Positions 54,228 to 64,000 of a DNA stretch of 64,000 nt are shown here, piece by piece. A program made the position numbers and the translations under genes. The notes under the pieces were generated by a model. It was not told the origin of the DNA, ran no database searches, and saw only the letters and a program-made list of their open reading frames with translations. Origin of the DNA: Chrysaora quinquecirrha (lineage: Eukaryota > Cnidaria > Scyphozoa > Semaeostomeae > Pelagiidae); contig JACTAT010000060.1 of assembly GCA_014526335.1 (NCBI GenBank), positions 8,473,686 to 8,537,685 of the forward strand, written 5' to 3'. Within the stretch, counting starts at the first letter, position 1; each line of letters opens with the position of its first letter.

Positions 54228-55860
54228 CTAATTCCCTAGTTTAGAGACAAATGCAAACGGTCGTTTATTAAGTTGTTCTATTCTTTTAGATAGTCGTCTC
54301 TTCAAGTCTGTCTCAAGATTAGGATCAAATTCGTCATATTCTTCGAGTATTTTCTTTGGCATTTCGCCAAAACATTTTGATCTCGACTGACTGATTTCGA
54401 GCTCATGTATTCCAGCACTGCTTATACTCCTGAAGACAGGGCTTTTGCTTTCGTTGGCAGATGAAAATGTCGACCGACGGTTAAGCTTGGGCGGGGTTGA
54501 AGCTTCTTTAGGTTCAAGTTTTCGATCATTGAATTCTGTATCTAATGACGATGTTCGAATTAATGCCTTTTGGGTAAATTTGGGGCTATTAGGTAGTGAA
54601 AGCGACAAATTAGGCGAAGAGAGATGGTGTGATATGCCCATTCTTTTAGGTAGAACTCTCCTTTTGTTTATTGATGTCATTACCCTGTGTTGTGAGTGAC
54701 TCGCAGGAACTGCTTTCCGTAGAATTGTCAATTGACGATGTACTGCCATATGACTCGACGTCTGAGCTCAAGCTTTTGAGAAGAGTATTTTTATACATGT
54801 TTTTCGCACAGTCCTTAGTTTCAATGAGATCTGAAATTGGATGACGAATAAGGTTAGGCGAATTTCTTGCGCTTCTGGCGCTTCTTGGGGATCCGAGGAG
54901 CAGCGATGGTGAGGACGCTGATTTTGGAGTTTCGGCATCGCCGTCGATTGACGGTAGCATGGAATTGCTGCTCTTAAATCCCAACTTCGACGCAGGACGA
55001 TTTGGAGATGGTGACCAGCAGAGATGCTCAAGCGCCCTGAAGTCCTCCTCGCTGTGTGACTGGTTCGAGTTATCGGACATTTTTTGATCTTTATAATTGT
55101 GCAGGCCTCGCTTTGTCACTCCTGTCTTCGAAGCAGGACGATTTGGTTTTGGGGACATGCACAGACGTTCTAGCTCAAGAGCGCTGAAGTCTTCTTCGCC
55201 GTGTGACTGATTAAAAGTATCGGAATGCTTGTGATCTTCATAATTCTGTAGCCTTTCTCTTCTCTGTCCTACCTTTGAAGAAGGACGATTTGGTTTTGGA
55301 GACATGCAGAGACGTTCAAGAGCTTCGAAATCCTCATCACTGTGTGACTGGATCAAAGTATTGGGACCCTTATGATCTTTACAATTCTGCAACGTTCGAT
55401 CTGTCACTCCCATCTTTGAAGCAGGACGATTTGGTTTTGGAGACAGGCAAAGACGCTCGAGAGCTATGAAGTCCACATCGCTGTGTGACTGGATCAAAGT
55501 ATTGGGATGCATAAGATCTTTACAATTCTGTGACAATCGACCTGTCTCTCCCAACTTTGAAGTAGGTCGATTCGGTCTAGGAGACAGGCATTGACGTTCG
55601 AGAGCTCGAAAGTCCTGTTCACTGTGCGATTGATTAATTTTGTCAATATTTATATGATTCATGTAATGTTTTAGTCTTCGCTGTGTCTGCAGGCGTAAAC
55701 TTTCCTTTTCGAGCCTTTGCTTTTGGAGAAAAGACTGATAATCAAGGTCGTGTTTGTAGTTGATAAGTTTCAACTCTTTAGTAACGTTCTTCTGTTTGAC
55801 AATCCATCTACGCTTCCAGCTTTCAGAGGCTAGTTGTGACTCGCAATTTATCGGAAGCAT
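54228..55860 (-). CDS. Repeat protein with five ~46-residue QSHSxxDFxALE / SPxPNRP units
   Basis: ATG at 55860 (earlier in-frame codons start from GTG). Residues ~20-70 are a charged coiled coil (TKELKLINYKHDLDYQSFLQ). From ~76 to ~310 come five tandem repeats, each with QSHSxxDFxALExLC, SPxPNRPxSKxG and a KD/NT-rich spacer. Then a Ser/Arg-rich tail (LLLGSPRSARSARNSPN). The frame stops at 54646 (404 residues). An overlapping second frame (54749-54228) continues in the same Ser-rich, basic style (NKRRVLPKRMGI, SSPNLSLSLPNSPKF), so the true protein probably shifts frame once between ~54750 and 54650, by indel or a small splice. Function unknown; cytoplasmic or cytoskeletal role is only a guess. 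Confidence 0.6.
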
Positions 55861-57490
55861 GTTTGCAAAATGACCTGAGCTGGAAGCGTACAGTGTTTGA
55901 GAACAGCAATGAAATCTGGACACTTTGTCCTTCCCCAGAGCAATTAAAAGTAATTAAAATGAAAAAGCTTCTATGATAGGTCTATAGAGTTATTTTAAGC
56001 CAAGATTATAGAAGGTAATATTAGATAATATTAGAGTTAATTGAAAATATATCACCTCGAACAGTTACTGTCGATTAGCAAAACCCAATTACTGCGCACA
56101 TATGGAGGTATCCAAAACATGGACTACACTCTGTGGAATGGAATGATTCAAAGTCGTGGAATATCGGCGTTTATCATGGATCAAAAAGGTCCGAATGCAA
56201 TTTAATGACGCTTTTTTCTCACAATTGCCCTCCAATTTGATATCCAAAACCTTCTGCTATGCTTCAGCATAGTGTTCTCAAATCTTATTAGTGCCATTCC
56301 ACGTCATTCGACCGTTCCACATTCCATGTATTAGACGTCGAAGCCCCATGTGATTACAATCGAGGTTGATGTTTAATGGATGTTAGTTGCTACAGCAAAT
56401 ACGGGACCTCGAGAGGGTAGTTTGTTTGGTATGGTTTCGCTTTATACGTCAACAGCGTCCGAAGTTCAAGTCTGGAAACTTTGATTAGTTGATTACATGC
56501 TTTCTGTGCTCTTGCCAGAGAAATGATGCAGAGGGTTGCAAGACCAGCTCTGGTTATACGTCATGTCACACCCAGACTCGTGCAATACCAGTTTGATATA
56601 GTATGAGTCTATCGGATATGAAAATCAAGGCAAAAATTAAGGCGCTCTGAAATCATTCCAAAACCTACCCTTTCAAACGTGGCCCCAGTCGAGGGGCAGT
56701 TCACTCCTTGAAGTCCTTTTGTTTTAATGGAAATCTCGTACACCTTTGGTGGAAGTCCTATTGGAAATCCCTTGAAAGTCCTTTTGTTTTAATGGAAATC
56801 TCGTACGCCTTTGGTGGAAGTCCTATTGGAAATCCCTTGAAAGTCCTTTTGTTTTAATGGAAATCTCGTACACCTTTGGTGGAAGTCCTATTGGCAATCC
56901 CTTGAAAGTCCTTTTGTTTTAATGGAAATCTCGTACGCCTTTGGTGGAAGTCCTATTGGAAATCCCTTGAAAGTCCTTTTGTTTTAATGGAAATCTCGTA
57001 CGCCTTTGGTAGAAGTCCTATTGGAAATCCCTTGAAAGTCCTTTTGTTTTAATGGAAATCTCGTACGCCTTTTTGCAGAGTGAAATGCCCCTCGGCCTAA
57101 GTTATATTGTATGCAATGATATAAGTTATATGTCATTATTCTCAGTGAATTATGGCGCTGCGCAGACCTCGTATCAAGCAGCACGCTAAGAGATTTCTAT
57201 AAATCGTTCATTTTTAAGCTTGAGTTTCGTAAACCTTTCAAGAGCAGATTGCCCTTATCTTGTGTAAATTCTAGGCAGATGACGACCCTTTTGCAACCAT
57301 AAAGTACAAAAGGCCTAAAGCCCAAAGCACATGTCGAAAGCATATATTATAACCGCTTAAGTTATGGAAGGCTTTGACAAAAACAAAGAAAATGTATACA
57401 ACACCATTTACAACATCTTTAATATTAATATTCATTACTATTTACAAATGTCAGTTACATACACTATGCATCACGGAGTTTTCGAGCCAG
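55861..57490. other. Intergenic stretch upstream of the repeat-protein gene
   Basis: No convincing gene. Holds the ~65-base minisatellite at 56707-57075. Confidence 0.4.
56707..57075. repeat. ~65-base tandem repeat, six units
   Basis: Units start CCTTGAAAGTCCTTTTGTTT and contain AAATCTCGTACGCCTTTGG. Units alternate CGTACACC and CGTACGCC, suggesting dimer amplification; copies are nearly identical. Confidence 0.85.
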
Positions 57491-57494
57491 TCTT

Positions 57495-57757
57495 TGGCCC
57501 TGGCCAAAAGATCAAACATTGTTTGTCAAACATTTGAAATTTACTCATCAAGCAATGTTTGAATGCCTTTGGCCACGTCGCAAAACATCGGTTGACAAGC
57601 AGGATTTGCTATGAAATGTTTTTGAAAAAGTTAAAAAGCATTTGCTGCTTGACGCAAGAAAAATGTTTGATGAGCAATGTTTCGCAACGTGGCCAAACAT
57701 TTTGCTTGACATGAGAATTTCAAATGTTTGATAAAAAATGTTTGGCCAGGGTCTAAG
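57495..57757. mobile_element. Family M1 TIR element, copy h
   Basis: Starts TGGCCCTGGCCAAAAGATCA and ends AATGTTTGGCCAGGGTCTAA; 263 bp. Lies just downstream of CDC7. A fragment of the same family is at 35265-35343 in a POLRMT intron. Confidence 0.7.
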
Positions 57758-57920
57758 ACCGGTTTGATAGATAAGCCAACACATTTCAGTTGACAATACT
57801 GATTCAGTTTTTAAAAAGACACTGTTCTCCACAGGAAAAGACGGTTTAGTGATAGGCTTTGTTAGAGCACGCGTTTAACTGTTTTATACAGATTCTGTTC
57901 TGCAATTGAAACAGTCCCTA

Positions 57921-63310
<5,390 letters not shown>

Positions 63311-63319
63311 CTGTAGGAA

Positions 63320-63491
63320 GGTAAAGGTGAAATGGTTTATTAGCAACAGCTGCTAGGATCTCAGTAGTAGGATAACTAAATACAACCTCAACTCTGGCTG
63401 TGGGTATCCTACCATTAGCTGGGGCTCAAACCCTGACCTTGCTAAGCTTTTGACACCAGGACCCAGCTGGATTGGACCACAATGCCACAAC
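63320..63491 (-). mobile_element. tRNA-derived SINE, copy 5, abutting a CDC7 splice acceptor
   Basis: Runs on the minus strand from the GTGGCATTGTGG-like head to the tail CCATTTCACCTTTACC, immediately followed by TTCCTACAG and the CDC7 exon at 63310. The CT-rich SINE tail therefore forms the polypyrimidine tract of that acceptor. Confidence 0.75.
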
Positions 63492-64000
63492 AACAGCAAT
63501 TTTGAAAGTATTCCATTGATTACGTTAGACTGGAGAAACTCATTTCCATGAAAGGGGAATCCCCCATGGAATATGTTGGTTTAGTCAAATAGCATGGATC
63601 CTATCTTAGGAATGAGTTGAAGCTACTAGTGTTGTAATGCAAGTAACTCTGTAATAACAGCAGCTAAGCATGCATTGGACTATTATCTCTTCTGCAGAGT
63701 ATGGCAGTTCTCAATGAGCTCTCGTGCATGAAGAAACAAGCACTTGTCCAGTGTGCTCTTCTATTGTTCTATTGCTCATCTTGTGCCTGCATGCACTACA
63801 CTCCACAGACTGGTCTGTTATTGTAATAAGTAATTTAAAGAAGATTTCCAGGCACACATTACAATTTGGTGAATCTTGAATAAAAACGAAAACTGCACAG
63901 ACACCCCCTACTGATTGTCATGCTTTTCTAAGCAATCAGCATTCCAGATGGGAATGCCAAAGCTTAAACTTGCGAACCAGACTGAAATTTTTGGGCACTG
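63492..64000. other. Probable CDC7 intron to the window edge
   Basis: No exon recognised; the CDC7 start codon and N-terminus should lie beyond 64000 or in an exon too short to identify. Confidence 0.4.

Overview
This is a eukaryotic, intron-rich, AT-rich window crowded with simple repeats and short transposons. It almost certainly comes from a cnidarian. The strongest pointer is in the first 200 bases: two copies of the cysteine pattern CXXXCXXXCXXXCXXXCC, the signature of the nematocyst minicollagen cysteine-rich domain (CRD), which as far as I know is restricted to Cnidaria. Lineage-expanded, intronless class A GPCRs fit the same placement. I cannot name the species.

Layout. (1) 1-16152, minus strand: one large secreted modular protein, rebuilt here from 16 exons. 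It has a signal peptide, a PA14 domain, xxAG tetrapeptide repeats, a possible beta-trefoil region, long Ala/Gly/Ser silk-like blocks, an unassigned beta-rich domain and C-terminal minicollagen CRDs that run off the window edge. Every confidently mapped exon except the boundaries inside the PA14 domain is phase 1-1. (2) 18.1-27.5 kb: four intronless class A GPCR genes in two subfamilies (A: 19601 and 24569; B: 22522 minus and 26509 plus), made by duplication that carried upstream DNA along; one copy is frameshifted. (3) 27.9-29.4 kb: a possible broken small secreted gene and a ~178-bp satellite array with a ~358-bp dimer period. (4) 32.5-47.1 kb, minus: mitochondrial RNA polymerase (POLRMT), with PPR and T7-like catalytic exons resolved to the stop codon. 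(5) 47.8-55.9 kb, minus: three intracellular, Ser-rich, coiled-coil genes of unknown function, one with five ~46-residue repeats. (6) 57.9-63.3 kb, minus: CDC7 kinase, lacking only its first exon(s).

Between and inside the genes lie several short-transposon families: a ~270-bp terminal-inverted-repeat (TIR) family in many copies, a family with ACACGC ends, a tRNA-derived SINE in five copies, a mariner-type MITE with its empty site visible, a probable hAT MITE, and a family ending in CACGTGTAGCC. Three clear genes (GPCR, POLRMT, CDC7) each miss exactly one base at an A-run; this looks more like homopolymer contraction in the assembly than three independent pseudogenes.

Exon coordinates come from my own reading of splice sites and phases. 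No alignment or expression data were available.
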